Source: Thermus filiformis
GTDB lineage: Bacteria; Deinococcota; Deinococci; Deinococcales; Thermaceae
DNA: 64,000 nt
NCBI RefSeq assembly: GCF_000771745.2
Contig: NZ_JPSL02000039.1
Span: 248,001 to 312,000, forward strand
Direction of reading: 5' to 3'
This document shows, in pieces, positions 28,501 through 40,359 of the stretch. The notes below the pieces were generated by a model. The model searched no databases. It was not told the origin of the DNA and saw only the letters and a program-made list of their open reading frames with translations. Within the stretch, counting starts at the first letter, position 1. Every line of letters starts with the position of its first letter. Made by a program: the position numbers and the translations under genes.

Positions 28501-28887
28501 TCACCCCTCCAGTCTACCCACCGCCCGCTGCAGCCGGTCCAGGGCCTCCCGGGCCACCCCTTCCGGCAGGTCCGGGAGGAGGGGGAAGAAGGCCAGGGGG
28601 TTTTGCAGCAGGACCTCCACCTCCTCCTCCACCTGCCGGAGGACCAGGTTACAGGGGAGGAGGACCCCCGCCCTCCGGTCCGCCTCCAGGGCCCTCCGGG
28701 CCAGCTGGGGGTTGCAGGCCCCCAGGACCAGGTAGGGCTCCATCTCCACCCCGGCCCGGGCCCTCAGGACCTCGGAGATGGGGATCTCGCTCAGGACGCC
28801 GAACCCCTCCTCCTTCAGGGCCTCCACCAGCCGGGCCCTGACCTCCTCGAGCCTTCCCTTCACCCGATACGCGATCGCCGTCTCCAC
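28501..28887 (-). CDS. DUF302 family protein
   Basis: 128 residues from a GTG with AGGAGGTGG upstream. The family pattern is clear: EALKEEGFGVLSEI, then VLGACNPQLARRALEADR and GVLLPCNLVLRQ. Function of DUF302 is not established; it often occurs with rhodaneses, sulfur transporters and metal-resistance genes, as here between TSUP and nitrilase genes. The two cysteines are in the conserved positions. Confidence 0.88.
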   Translation of the reverse strand: METAIAYRVKGRLEEVRARLVEALKEEGFGVLSEIPISEVLRARAGVEMEPYLVLGACNPQLARRALEADRRAGVLLPCNLVLRQVEEEVEVLLQNPLAFFPLLPDLPEGVAREALDRLQRAVGRLEG

Positions 28888-28897
28888 GCGCCACCTC

Positions 28898-29641
28898 CTA
28901 CAGGTTCTGGACCAGAATATACGCCCCCATGACCACCAGGAAGAGGGCGAAGCCCTGCCGGAGCCGTACCTGGGAGACCAGGAGGGAGAGCCTCCCCCCG
29001 AGGAGGCCCCCCAGCACCCCCACCAGGGTGAAGAGGAGGACGAGGCCCCAGTTCACCGAGAGGCCGTAGTGGGGGAGGAGGGTGGCGTACTTGTAAAAGC
29101 CCACGAAGGACTTGAGGGCGATGATGAAGAGGCTCGTCCCCACCGCCAGGTGCATGGGAAGCCCCCCCAAAAGGACCAAAGCGGGGACGATGAGGAACCC
29201 GCCTCCCACCCCCACGAACCCCGTGAGGGCCCCCACCAGCGTCCCCTCCAGGGCCACCTTCCAAAGGGCCCGCTTCCCCGGCTGGGGCTTCAGGGCCGGC
29301 GGGCGGGCCATAAAGAGGGCTGCGAGGAGCATCACCCCCGCGAAGACCAGAAGCTGGACCTCTCCCGAGAAGAAGCGGGAAAGCCAGGCCCCGAGGTAGG
29401 TCCCCGCCATCCCCGGCAGGCCGAAGAAGAGGACGCTCCGCCAGTTCACGAGGCCCCTCAGGGCGTAGGGGAGCGCCCCCAGAAGGCTTATCCCCCCCAC
29501 GATGAGGAGGCTTTCCGCGATGGCGAGCTTGGGGTGCTCCCCCAGGAGGTAGACCAAGACGGGCACGGTGAGGATGGACCCCCCCGAGCCCAGAAGCCCC
29601 AGGGATAGGCCGATGGCGAGCGCGCCCAGCCAGGCCAGCAT
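28898..29641 (-). CDS. TSUP/TauE-SafE family membrane transporter
   Basis: 247 residues, about 7-8 hydrophobic segments. N-terminal [20 protein letters not shown] and the repeated internal motif [20 protein letters not shown] are the two family signatures. Members export sulfite, sulfoacetate or other sulfur anions. Its start overlaps the upstream double rhodanese by 1 nt. In an operon with persulfide dioxygenase, export of sulfite, the product of that enzyme, is a good guess. Confidence 0.9.
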   Translation of the reverse strand: MLAWLGALAIGLSLGLLGSGGSILTVPVLVYLLGEHPKLAIAESLLIVGGISLLGALPYALRGLVNWRSVLFFGLPGMAGTYLGAWLSRFFSGEVQLLVFAGVMLLAALFMARPPALKPQPGKRALWKVALEGTLVGALTGFVGVGGGFLIVPALVLLGGLPMHLAVGTSLFIIALKSFVGFYKYATLLPHYGLSVNWGLVLLFTLVGVLGGLLGGRLSLLVSQVRLRQGFALFLVVMGAYILVQNL

Positions 29642-30303
29642 CAGCCTTCCACCTCTAGACCCGCGCTCATCCAGGCGTAGGTGCCGCCTTCCAGGTTCAC
29701 CACCTTCTCGGGGTCAAACCCCTGGGCCACCAGGTACTCCGCCGCCATGGCGGAACGGTTGCCCGAGTTGCAGACGAGAAGCAGGGTCCGGTCCCGGGGG
29801 AGCTCGGAAAGCCTGCGGGGCAGGGTGGAGAGGGGGATGTTCACCGCCTTCGGGACATGCCCCCCCTGGTACTCCCAGGGCTCGCGCACGTCCACCACGA
29901 AGGCCCCGTCCTCCACCAGGGCCCGGGCCTCGAGGGGGCCCACCTCCTTGAAGGGGGTGGCGGCGTAGACCTCCTCCACCGGGGTGGTGTCCACGGGCAG
30001 GCCGGAGCGGTACCAGCGGACGATCCCCCCCTCCAGGTTCAAAACCTGGGTGTACCCCCGCTGGGCCAGCCAGGCCGCAGCCTGCCAGGAGCGGTTCCCG
30101 GTGCGGCAGTAGAGGACCACGGGGGTGTCCTTGGGGAGCTCCTGGTAGCGGGCCATGAACTCGGAAAGGGGGAGGAGCCTCGCCCCGGGGATGCGGGCCT
30201 GGGCGTACTCCTCCACCTCCCGCACGTCCACGAAGGGCACCCCCTCCTCGTAGAGCCGGTGGGCCTCCTCTGGGGTCAGGTCTTTGACTTGGGTTTCGGG
30301 CAT
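29641..30303 (-). CDS. Double-domain rhodanese sulfurtransferase
   Basis: 220 residues with two complete rhodanese domains. Domain 1 (about 10-105) has active-site CRTGNRS; domain 2 (about 115-215) has CNSGNRS. Both keep the cysteine, so both may carry persulfide. No signal peptide, so cytoplasmic. An AGGAGGT ribosome site lies 5 nt before the ATG. It follows persulfide dioxygenase in the operon and probably passes sulfane sulfur to thiols. Confidence 0.93.
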   Translation of the reverse strand: MPETQVKDLTPEEAHRLYEEGVPFVDVREVEEYAQARIPGARLLPLSEFMARYQELPKDTPVVLYCRTGNRSWQAAAWLAQRGYTQVLNLEGGIVRWYRSGLPVDTTPVEEVYAATPFKEVGPLEARALVEDGAFVVDVREPWEYQGGHVPKAVNIPLSTLPRRLSELPRDRTLLLVCNSGNRSAMAAEYLVAQGFDPEKVVNLEGGTYAWMSAGLEVEG

Positions 30304-30320
30304 GGGAACCTCCTGAAGAG

Positions 30321-30352
30321 TGAAGCGGTGAAGTGATGAAGCGGTGAAGCGT
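30321..30352 (+). repeat. Four tandem 8-bp units (TGAAGCGG type)
   Basis: TGAAGCGG, TGAAGTGA, TGAAGCGG, TGAAGCGT in tandem between the dioxygenase stop and the double rhodanese ribosome site. It matches the array at 11714-11745 almost exactly. Confidence 0.9.
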
Positions 30353-31782
30353 CAGGCCTCCACCAGGGCCTCGCCTTTTTCCACGGGGAAGCCGTGCTCC
30401 GTCCAGGCCTTGATCCCCCCGGTGAGGTTGTACACGTTCCGGAAGCCGTGGGCCAGGAGGGCGCTGATGGCGGTGCTGGACCGGTCCCCGCCCAAGCAGT
30501 GGACCAGGATGGGCCGGTCCTTGGGGAGGCGGTCCAGATGGGCCACCACCCGCCCCGCGTGGATGTTGAGGGCGCCCGGGATGTGGCCCGCCAGGTACTC
30601 GTCCCGGCCCCGCACGTCCAGGACCAAAGCCCCCGCCTCCCACATCCTCTTGGCCTCCTCCGCGCTCACCTGGGGGACCTGCTCCAGCTCTCCTTCCGCG
30701 TAGCCCTCGAGGCCCGGGATGTACCCCGCCACCTGGTCCAGCCCGATGCGGACCAGGGCCCGGGTGAGCGCCTCCACCCGGCCCGGCTCGGCCAGGAGGA
30801 CCAAAGGCCGGTCGTAGGGGAGGAGCCAGCCCGCCCAGGTGGAGAAGTTCTTCCCGGCGGGGATGTTGAAGCTCCCCGGAAGGTGCCCCCCCGCGAAGGC
30901 GAACTTGTCCCGGGTGTCCACCAGGACCGCCCCCTCGGCCAGGACCTTCTGGAACTGGAACCGGGTGAGGCGGCCCGGGTGGGGCACGCCGCCCAGGAGG
31001 GGCATCCCGTCCCGGTTCATCCGCTTCATCTCCTTGAAGTAAGTGGGGGCCTCGGGCTGGCCCTGGAGGAGGGCCCGCACGAACCCCTCCTCGTCGCCCC
31101 GCTCCAGGTACTCCGCCCACCAAGCGTGCCGCCGCTCGTACCCCAAGGTGGTGGCGGGCAGTGCCCCCAGCGCCTTGCCGCAGGCGGAGCCCGCCCCGTG
31201 GCCGGGCCAGATCTGGAGGTGGTCGGGGAGGGCCAGGAAGCGCCTGAGGCTACGGAACATGGCCCTGGCCCCCGGCTCCGCCGTGCCCCGCATCCCGGCC
31301 GCCTCCTCCAGGAGGTCGGGCCGGCCCACGTCCCCCACGAAGAGGAAGTCCCCGGTGAGGGCCAGGAGGGGCTCCTCGGTTACCGCGCCGTCCGCCACCA
31401 GGAAGGTGATGTGCTCCGGGGTGTGGCCGGGGGTGTGGAGGACCCGGACCCGGATGTTCCCCACCCGGAACTCGTCCCCGTCCCGCACCAGGACGTGGGG
31501 GAGGCCCTCGAGGCCCCGGTACTTCCAGTTCTCGTCCCCCTCGTCCGAAAGGTACAGGGTGGCCCCGGTCTGGGCGGCGAGCTCCCGGGCCCCCGAGAGG
31601 TAGTCGGCGTGGATGTGGGTCTCCGCCACCGCAGCGATGCGGAGGCCCAGGCTTTCCGCCAGCTCCAGGTAAACGTCCACGTCCCGCCTGGGGTCCACCA
31701 CCAGGGCCTCTCCCGTGGCGGGGCAGCCCAGGAAGTAGCTCATCTGCGCGAGGCCTTCCTCGTAGATCTGCCGGAACACCAT
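30352..31782 (-). CDS. Persulfide dioxygenase fused to two rhodanese domains
   Basis: 476 residues from the ATG at 31782, which has GGGAGGG 7 nt upstream; an in-frame ATG 15 nt earlier lacks a site. N-terminal ETHE1-like metallo-beta-lactamase domain (about 1-250) with THIHADYLSG, HTPGHTPEH and TGDFLFVGDVGRPDL. Two rhodanese domains follow: the first has LAEPGR where the active cysteine should be and is probably inactive; the second has VHCLGGDRS with the cysteine. It oxidises glutathione-type or other low-molecular persulfide to sulfite. First gene of the leftward operon, with a CstR-type palindrome inside its promoter. Confidence 0.92.
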   Translation of the reverse strand: MVFRQIYEEGLAQMSYFLGCPATGEALVVDPRRDVDVYLELAESLGLRIAAVAETHIHADYLSGARELAAQTGATLYLSDEGDENWKYRGLEGLPHVLVRDGDEFRVGNIRVRVLHTPGHTPEHITFLVADGAVTEEPLLALTGDFLFVGDVGRPDLLEEAAGMRGTAEPGARAMFRSLRRFLALPDHLQIWPGHGAGSACGKALGALPATTLGYERRHAWWAEYLERGDEEGFVRALLQGQPEAPTYFKEMKRMNRDGMPLLGGVPHPGRLTRFQFQKVLAEGAVLVDTRDKFAFAGGHLPGSFNIPAGKNFSTWAGWLLPYDRPLVLLAEPGRVEALTRALVRIGLDQVAGYIPGLEGYAEGELEQVPQVSAEEAKRMWEAGALVLDVRGRDEYLAGHIPGALNIHAGRVVAHLDRLPKDRPILVHCLGGDRSSTAISALLAHGFRNVYNLTGGIKAWTEHGFPVEKGEALVEA

Positions 31783-31820
31783 GGCTTTCCCTCCCATTCG
31801 GGACTTCTGTCCCTGCCCGA

Positions 31821-31850
31821 AGGATACCCTACCGGGGTAATGTGCGTCAA
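31821..31850 (-). promoter_or_regulatory. Promoter and CsoR/CstR-type operator of the persulfide dioxygenase operon
   Basis: On the minus strand TTGACG (31850-31845) and TATCCT (31826-31821) are 18 bp apart. Within and across the spacer and -10 lies ATACCC-N5-GGGTAA (31824-31840 on the plus strand), an imperfect copy of the ATACCC/GGGTAT palindrome found on the other side of the gap. Repressor binding would block polymerase. Confidence 0.65.
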
Positions 31851-31898
31851 GCGCCGGTTTGTTCCTCCAATCACTAGCCAGGGGGCAGGGGGGCGTGG

Positions 31899-31934
31899 TA
31901 TACTGCCTCTGGATATACCCCTATGGGGGTATCT
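31899..31934 (+). promoter_or_regulatory. Promoter and CsoR/CstR-type operator of the thioredoxin-like operon
   Basis: TATACT (31899-31904) is the likely -10. Just downstream, over the expected start site, is the near-perfect palindrome ATACCCCTATGGGGGTAT (31915-31932). GGAGG at 31938 precedes the ATG at 31948. ATACCC-N6-GGGTAT is the style of CsoR-family sites, which include the persulfide sensor CstR. No regulator gene is in the window. Confidence 0.68.
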
Positions 31935-31947
31935 AACGGAGGAAGAC

Positions 31948-32637
31948 ATGGCGCTACTGGGACCGAAGGAGCAGGAGATCGTCCGGCAGAGGCTTTCCGA
32001 CCTAAAAAGGGACGTGGAGGCGGTGCTTTTCACCGACTCCTCCACCCTGATCGCCCCGGGCAAGGAGCCCTGCCTCTACTGCAAGGAGACGAAGCAGCTC
32101 ATGGAGGAGCTCGCGGGCCTTTCCGACAAGCTCCACCTGGTGATTTACGACCTCTCCACCCCGGAGGGGCAGGAGAAGGCGCGGGCCATGCGGGTGGAGG
32201 CCGCCCCCACCCTGATCCTGCGGGAGAAGGGCTCGGACCGGGTGAACCTCCGCTACCGGGGCATCCCCGCCGGGTACGAGTTCGCGAGCCTCTTGGAGGA
32301 CATTGAGATGCTGGGCCGGGACGGGCACGGCCTTCCCGAGGAGACGGTGAAGTTCCTCCAGGGCCTCCCCGAGGAGGTCGTCCTCCAGGTTTTCGTCACC
32401 CCCACCTGCCCCTACTGCCCGCAGGCGGTGCGCACCGCCCACCGCTTCGCCTACGCCACCGACAAGGTCTTCGGGGAGATGGTGGAGGCCAACGAGTTCC
32501 CTGCCCTCTCCGAGAAGTACCACATCCACGGGGTGCCGGACACCATCATCAACCACGGCAAGGCCCGCGTCCTGGGGGCCCAGCCGGTGGCGGCCTTCCT
32601 CGAGGCCATCAAGAAGGCGGTGGGCGTCCAGGCATGA
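31948..32637 (+). CDS. Protein disulfide oxidoreductase with two thioredoxin folds
   Basis: 229 residues made of two thioredoxin/glutaredoxin-like units, each with its own CXXC: C42-L-Y-C45 and C154-P-Y-C157, the latter followed by the cis-proline loop HGVPDTII. This is the architecture of thermophilic protein disulfide oxidoreductases. Cytoplasmic, no signal peptide. The ribosome site GGAGG is 5 nt from the ATG. Controlled by the palindrome upstream, it may reduce persulfidated proteins. The next gene overlaps it by 4 nt. Confidence 0.9.
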   Translation: MALLGPKEQEIVRQRLSDLKRDVEAVLFTDSSTLIAPGKEPCLYCKETKQLMEELAGLSDKLHLVIYDLSTPEGQEKARAMRVEAAPTLILREKGSDRVNLRYRGIPAGYEFASLLEDIEMLGRDGHGLPEETVKFLQGLPEEVVLQVFVTPTCPYCPQAVRTAHRFAYATDKVFGEMVEANEFPALSEKYHIHGVPDTIINHGKARVLGAQPVAAFLEAIKKAVGVQA

Positions 32638-33020
32638 GCGGGAGCCGGCGCGCCTTCCTCGGGGCCCTTTTGGGCCTTTTGGCCCTCCTTTCCGCCTGCG
32701 GGGCCAAGGGCCGCTACCAGGACGTGGGCCCCGAGGACCTCTACGCCCACCTCTCGCAGGACGTCCTGGTGGTGGACGTGCGCACCCCGGGGGAGTTCGC
32801 CCAGGGCCACGTCCCAGGGGCAAAGAACTACCCGGTGGAGTCCATAGACTCCTGGTGGCGCCTCCTGCCCAAGGACAAGCCGGTCTACCTCTACTGCCAC
32901 AGCGGCAACCGGAGCCGCCGGGCGGCGGAGTACCTGAAGGGGAAGGGCTTCACCAACCTCTACAACGTCCAGGGGGGCGTGCTGGCCATTGAGCGGTCGG
33001 GCTACCCCCTGGTGCGCTGA
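32634..33020 (+). CDS. Rhodanese-domain lipoprotein
   Basis: 128 residues. RRAFLGALLGLLALLSAC is a lipoprotein signal with lipobox cysteine at 22, so it should be membrane-anchored outside the cytoplasm. A single rhodanese domain follows with VDVRTPGEFAQGHVPGA and the active site CHSGNRSRRA (Cys about 88). It overlaps the preceding oxidoreductase by 4 nt and the following TlpA-like gene by 1 nt, so the three form one operon. Confidence 0.92.
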   Translation: MSGSRRAFLGALLGLLALLSACGAKGRYQDVGPEDLYAHLSQDVLVVDVRTPGEFAQGHVPGAKNYPVESIDSWWRLLPKDKPVYLYCHSGNRSRRAAEYLKGKGFTNLYNVQGGVLAIERSGYPLVR

Positions 33021-33805
33021 TGGACGCGATCCAGATCGGCCCCGTAGCCCTCTCCTGGGCCAGGGCGCAGGTGGCCCTGGCCCTCCTGGCCTTGGTCCTT
33101 GTGGCGGAGGCCTACGCCCGCCGCCACGACCGGAGGCTTTCCGCCTGGGCCTGGAACGCGGTCCTTTTGGGGCTTTTGGCGGCCCGGCTGGCCTTCGTCC
33201 TTCGCCACGCCGCCCTCTACGCCCAGGACCCCCTTTCCGTCCTCTACGTCTGGCAGGGGGGGTTTGACGCCTGGGCCGGGGTGGCGGCCGGGGGGGTGTA
33301 TACGCTTATGGCTTTACCCAAGAACCTCTGGAGGTACGCGCTTTTGGCCGCGGCGGTGGCGGGCCTCGTCTACGGCCTGGTGAGCCAGAGGCGGCCCCAG
33401 GAGGCCCGCCTGCCTAACCTCACCCTGGAGCGGCTGGGGGGAGGGTCGGTGGAGCTTAGGGCCTTTTTAGGCAAGCCCCTGGTGGTGAACGCCTGGGCCA
33501 CCTGGTGCCCGCCCTGCCGCCGGGAGCTTCCCATGCTTCTGAAGGTGGCGGAGAGGACACCCGAGGTCCGCTTCGTCTTCGTGAGCCAGGGGGAGGCCCC
33601 GGAGACGGTGCGCCGCTTTTTGGAGGCGCAGGGCCTGGCCATGGAGTGGCCCCTCCTGGACCCCTCCACCCGGCTCTCCGAGGCCCTGGGCGTCCAGGGT
33701 CTGCCCACCACCTTCTTCTTTGACCGGGAGGGGCGCCTCGTCCTGCGGCACATGGGGGAGCTCTCCGAGGCCCTCCTTATGGACTACCTCAGGGCCCTGC
33801 GCTGA
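33020..33805 (+). CDS. Lgt-like membrane domain fused to TlpA-like thioredoxin
   Basis: 261 residues. The first 125 form about four hydrophobic segments; LALLALVLVAEAYARR, WNAVLLGLLAARLAFVLRH and VLYVWQGGFDAWAGVAAG resemble the N-terminal part of prolipoprotein diacylglyceryl transferase, but it is too short for an intact Lgt and lacks its catalytic arginine region. Residues 130-261 are a TlpA/ResA thioredoxin with NAWATWCPPCRRELPM (Cys 163, 166) and GLPTTFFFDREG. The redox domain should face the outside. A role beside the rhodanese lipoprotein in extracytoplasmic thiol or persulfide chemistry is inferred. Confidence 0.82.
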   Translation: MDAIQIGPVALSWARAQVALALLALVLVAEAYARRHDRRLSAWAWNAVLLGLLAARLAFVLRHAALYAQDPLSVLYVWQGGFDAWAGVAAGGVYTLMALPKNLWRYALLAAAVAGLVYGLVSQRRPQEARLPNLTLERLGGGSVELRAFLGKPLVVNAWATWCPPCRRELPMLLKVAERTPEVRFVFVSQGEAPETVRRFLEAQGLAMEWPLLDPSTRLSEALGVQGLPTTFFFDREGRLVLRHMGELSEALLMDYLRALR

Positions 33806-33829
33806 GGCTGTGCCCCCTTTAGGCCAAGA

Positions 33830-35215
33830 TCAGGGCGTGCCCAGCCGGTGCTCCCCGTCGTAGGTGAGGAGGGCGGGCTTTCCTTTCAGGACGGTCCTCA
33901 GGTGGACGGGCCGCCCCCAGAGCCGGTGCAGGTTGGCCAGGACCGCCTGGGTCCGCCTTAGGTCCAGCCCCACCCCCTCGTAGGCGTGTTCCAGGAGGAG
34001 CTCCCCCCGGTTCTTGTAGTTGGCGTCCAGGAGCCAGACGATGGGGTACCCCGCATTGGTGAGGCGGAAGAGGAGGTGGCGCTTGGCCTCCTGGAAGCGA
34101 TCCAGGTCCTTTGGGGCGATGAGGCCGCGCCTTAGGGCGAACTCTGGGGTGAGGAACTCCTCGAGGAAGCCCAGGTCCGTGTAGACGGTCCGCACCTGGA
34201 AGAGCTTGGCCCGCCCTTCCCCCCGGGGGCGCTCGTAGCGGAGCCTCTCCCCCAGGGGGAGGCGGTCGTACTCCTCGCCGAAGCGCCCCTTGTCCCACCG
34301 CTCCTCAATCTCTTGGAAGAGGAGGTAGCCCAGCCGGTAGGGGTTGAACCCCTGGGGGGCCAGGAGGCCGGCCTGGAGCTCGGCGAACTCCAGGGCCTCC
34401 TCCGGGTCCAGGAGGGGGAGGAGGAGGCGGGTGTGCCAGAAGGTGGCCCAGCCTTCGTTCATCACCTTGGTGGCCGCCTGGGGAGCGTAGTAGAGGCTTT
34501 CCTCGCGGACGATCTCCAGGAGAGCCCGCTGCCAGGGGGCCAGGGGGGCGTGCCGGGCCAGGAAGCCCAGAAGGTCCCGGGTGGGCCTCGGGGGAAGGGG
34601 TCTGGGGCTCGCCCCCTCCTCCGCCTCCCGGGGCGGCTCGGGGGGAGGGTTCACGTAGGGCTCCAGGTAGGGGCGGACCCGGAGGCGGCCCTGGGGGGGT
34701 GGGGCCTCCTTCTCGAGGCGCCGGATGTAGGGGGCGTGGGGGTCTATGAGGTTTTCCAGGGAGAGGGCCAGGTCCAAGAACTCCTCCACCGCCCGCGCCC
34801 CGTGCCGCTCCATGGCCCGCTCCACGTAGGCCGCGTGGTGGGCCATCTCGTTCAGCATGTCCTTGGGGATGGGCCGGAAGGCCAGGTTGTTCCGGAAGAA
34901 GTCCGCGTGGGCGTAGACGTGGGCCATGACCAGCTTCTGGGCCAGGGGGGTGTTCCCCTTGAGGAGGTAGGCGTAGACGGGCTCGGTGTTGACCACCAGC
35001 TCGTAGATCCGGCCCAGGCCATAGCGGTACAGCTCCCGGTAGCGGAGGTACTCGCTCCCCCAGCGCCAATGGGGGTAGCGGCGGGGAAACCCCCCGTAGG
35101 CGGCCAGCATGGCCATCTCCTCCGCGTCCACCTCCTCAAAGACCACCGGGGGGAAGGAGAGGCCCGCCTCCTCCGCCCGGGCCCGCAGGCGTTCGGCCCA
35201 GTCCCAGAGGTTCAT
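33830..35215 (-). CDS. SpoVR family protein
   Basis: 461 residues. Conserved parts are WRWGSEYLRYRELYRYGLGRIYELVVN, VMAHVYAHADFFRNN, NEGWATFWHTRLL and GFNPYRLGYLLFQEIEERWD. SpoVR/YcgB proteins have no established biochemical activity. The gene is third in the prkA-DUF444-spoVR set found across bacteria (yeaG-yeaH-ycgB in E. coli), overlapping the DUF444 gene by 4 nt. Thermus does not form spores, so the name is historical; the set is usually tied to nitrogen or stress starvation responses. Confidence 0.93.
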   Translation of the reverse strand: MNLWDWAERLRARAEEAGLSFPPVVFEEVDAEEMAMLAAYGGFPRRYPHWRWGSEYLRYRELYRYGLGRIYELVVNTEPVYAYLLKGNTPLAQKLVMAHVYAHADFFRNNLAFRPIPKDMLNEMAHHAAYVERAMERHGARAVEEFLDLALSLENLIDPHAPYIRRLEKEAPPPQGRLRVRPYLEPYVNPPPEPPREAEEGASPRPLPPRPTRDLLGFLARHAPLAPWQRALLEIVREESLYYAPQAATKVMNEGWATFWHTRLLLPLLDPEEALEFAELQAGLLAPQGFNPYRLGYLLFQEIEERWDKGRFGEEYDRLPLGERLRYERPRGEGRAKLFQVRTVYTDLGFLEEFLTPEFALRRGLIAPKDLDRFQEAKRHLLFRLTNAGYPIVWLLDANYKNRGELLLEHAYEGVGLDLRRTQAVLANLHRLWGRPVHLRTVLKGKPALLTYDGEHRLGTP

Positions 35216-36254
35216 CCCTCCCCTCCCAGAAGCCGCCTCAGGGCGCGGGGGAGGCTCTCCGGGCCGGAAAGCTCCGCGGTGGCCAGGGCCTCCGAGCCTT
35301 CCCGGAGGGTTTGGAGTTCATACAGGAAACTCCCCTCCCGGCCCGGGGGCTGGACCTGGGCGTAGCCGTAGAGGGCGAGGCTGGGAAGAAGGCGGCCCAG
35401 GGCCTCCAGGGCCTTCTCCGTGTCCCCCGGCCAGTTCTCCCCGTCGGAGAAGTGGTAGAGGTAGCGGTTGTAGAAGGCCTCGGGGTAGGCCTTCAGGACC
35501 TCCTCCGCCAGCAGGAGGGCGCTGGAAAGCCGGGTCCCCCCGCCCTCCCGCGCCCGGAAGAACTCCTCCTCCGGTACCTCCCAGGCCTCGGCGTCGTGCA
35601 GGAGGTAGCGCCTTTCCAGCCGGGGGAAGTGGCGCCGGATCCAGGCGGTGATCCAGTAGGCCAGGGTCTTGACCAGCCTGAGCTCCTCCTCCCGCATGCT
35701 CCCCGAGACGTCCAGGGCGAAGACCACCACCGCCTGGGCGTGGGGCTGGGGCTTGGCCTTGGGGGCCTTGTAGCGGAGGTCCTCCCGCTCGGGGACCAGA
35801 CGGGGGTCCTCCTCCCGGTACTCCCCGGTCAGGAGGGCCCGCTTGAGGCTTTCCTTGAGGGTGCGCCGCACGTGGCGGAGGCCCCTCGGCCCCTTGCGGG
35901 CGATGGTGGTGTGGCGGAGGGCCTCCTGGGTCACCTCCCCCTCTCCCTTGGGGCGGAGCCGGGGGAGGCGGAGGGCCTCCCCCATGAGGTCCAGGAACTC
36001 CTCGAGCTCCAGCTCCGCCACCGGGACGTGCCCCCCGGGCCCCAGCCCCTCCCCCCCGGGGCCCAGGCCGAGCCCTTCCTCCAGGGGCTCCCCGTAGACG
36101 ATCTTGGGGAGCTCCAGCTGGGGCAGGGGGATGGAGACCAGGCGGCCTTCCAGTTGGCCCAGGAGCTCCTCCCGGGTGAGGAACTCCCGCGCCCTCTTTT
36201 TGACCTCCCCCCGGACGATGGCCTTGAAGCGCTCCAGGTCGCGTTCAATCGGCC

Positions 36255-36258
<4 letters not shown>
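35212..36258 (-). CDS. yeaH: DUF444 (YeaH/YhbH) von Willebrand-like protein
   Basis: 348 residues. N-terminal IERDLERFKAIVRGEVKKRA, a glycine/proline-rich GLGLGPGGEGLGPGGH linker, then a vWA-like domain with the metal-adhesion motif DVSGSM near residue 190 and GGTRLSSALLLAEEVL. It partners PrkA kinases. Starts and stops overlap prkA and spoVR by 4 nt each. Exact function is unknown; the MIDAS motif suggests metal-dependent protein binding. Confidence 0.92.
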
Positions 36259-39446
<3,188 letters not shown>

Positions 39447-39523
39447 CTTGCCCTCCTTCATACCGGCGGCTCCTTATAGGCTTTGAGCCCATTCTAGCAC
39501 GGAAGGAGGGGCAGAATGTGGCC

Positions 39524-40078
39524 TCACTCCCCAGAGCCGAGGAGCTCGGCGAAGCTTTTGGCGTTGTGGAGGAAATGGGCCAGGATGCCCGGGACGAGGC
39601 TTCCCGAGAGGAGGAAGGCCAGGCCGAAGAGCAGGCCCGCTACCCCGGTGAAGAGGGTGTAGGCGAGGGCGGACCTGGGGGCGGGGTGGAAAAGGGCGAA
39701 GACCAGGGCCTGGGCTCCCACCCCCCACGCCCCCAGGTGGCGCACGAGGAGGCCCTGCACCGCCCCCCGGAAGAAGACCTCCTCTCCCAAAGCGGAGAGG
39801 AGGGAGAGGAGGAGGGCCTCCCGGGGGCCCAGGCCCGAGCGGCGGAGGAGGCGGCCCAGCTCCCGGTGGAGGGCCTCGGCCGACCGGAAGCTCCTGGGGA
39901 AGAGGCGGGCGAACAGGGCCTCGAGCCCCTGCAAAAGGAGGAAAAGGCCCAGCCCTAAGACCCCGTCCCTAAAGGGGTCGGGCGCGGCCAGGACCCCCAG
40001 GCCCAGCCAGGCCACCAGCGCTCCTCCCAGAAGAAGGAGGGCCAGCTGGACCCCGAGGAGGAAGACGGGGGGGCTCAA
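39524..40078 (-). CDS. CPBP family intramembrane metalloprotease
   Basis: 184 residues, several membrane helices. The three motifs of the CAAX-protease/Abi family are present: EEVFFRG (EExxxR, about residue 100), FALFH (FxxxH, about 128) and HFLHN (HxxxN, about 168). Substrate unknown. It overlaps the upstream RAM-domain gene by 4 nt. The family includes prenyl-protein proteases and bacteriocin-immunity proteins; neither role is indicated here. Confidence 0.9.
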   Translation of the reverse strand: MSPPVFLLGVQLALLLLGGALVAWLGLGVLAAPDPFRDGVLGLGLFLLLQGLEALFARLFPRSFRSAEALHRELGRLLRRSGLGPREALLLSLLSALGEEVFFRGAVQGLLVRHLGAWGVGAQALVFALFHPAPRSALAYTLFTGVAGLLFGLAFLLSGSLVPGILAHFLHNAKSFAELLGSGE

Positions 40079-40356
40079 GGCGAGGTGCCCAGGCCGAAGC
40101 CTTGGTCCAAAAGCCTCCGGGGGTAGGTGCGGAAGGCCAGGTGGGTCTCCGTCCGCTCCACCCCGGGAAGGGCGTGGATCCCCTGGGTCACCACCTCGTC
40201 CAGGGCCTCCAGGTCCTTGAGCCGAAGGACGGCGATCAGGTCCCAGGGCCCGGTGACCGAGTAGACCTCCGCCACCCCCTCCATCTCCGCCAGCGCCTCC
40301 CCCGTGCTGGGGATCAGGTCCTTCCGGGCTTGGATGAACACGAAGGCGGTCACCAC
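40075..40356 (-). CDS. Stand-alone Lrp/AsnC ligand-binding (RAM) domain protein
   Basis: 93 residues: only the alpha-beta RAM domain of Lrp/AsnC regulators (MVTAFVFIQARKDLI, VAEVYSVTGPWDLIAVLRLK), with no helix-turn-helix. Such SARD-like proteins bind amino acids and may form heteromers with full-length Lrp proteins. It starts from GTG, 3 nt after the metallophosphoesterase stop, and overlaps the protease gene by 4 nt. Confidence 0.88.
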   Translation of the reverse strand: MVTAFVFIQARKDLIPSTGEALAEMEGVAEVYSVTGPWDLIAVLRLKDLEALDEVVTQGIHALPGVERTETHLAFRTYPRRLLDQGFGLGTSP

Positions 40357-40359
40357 CTC

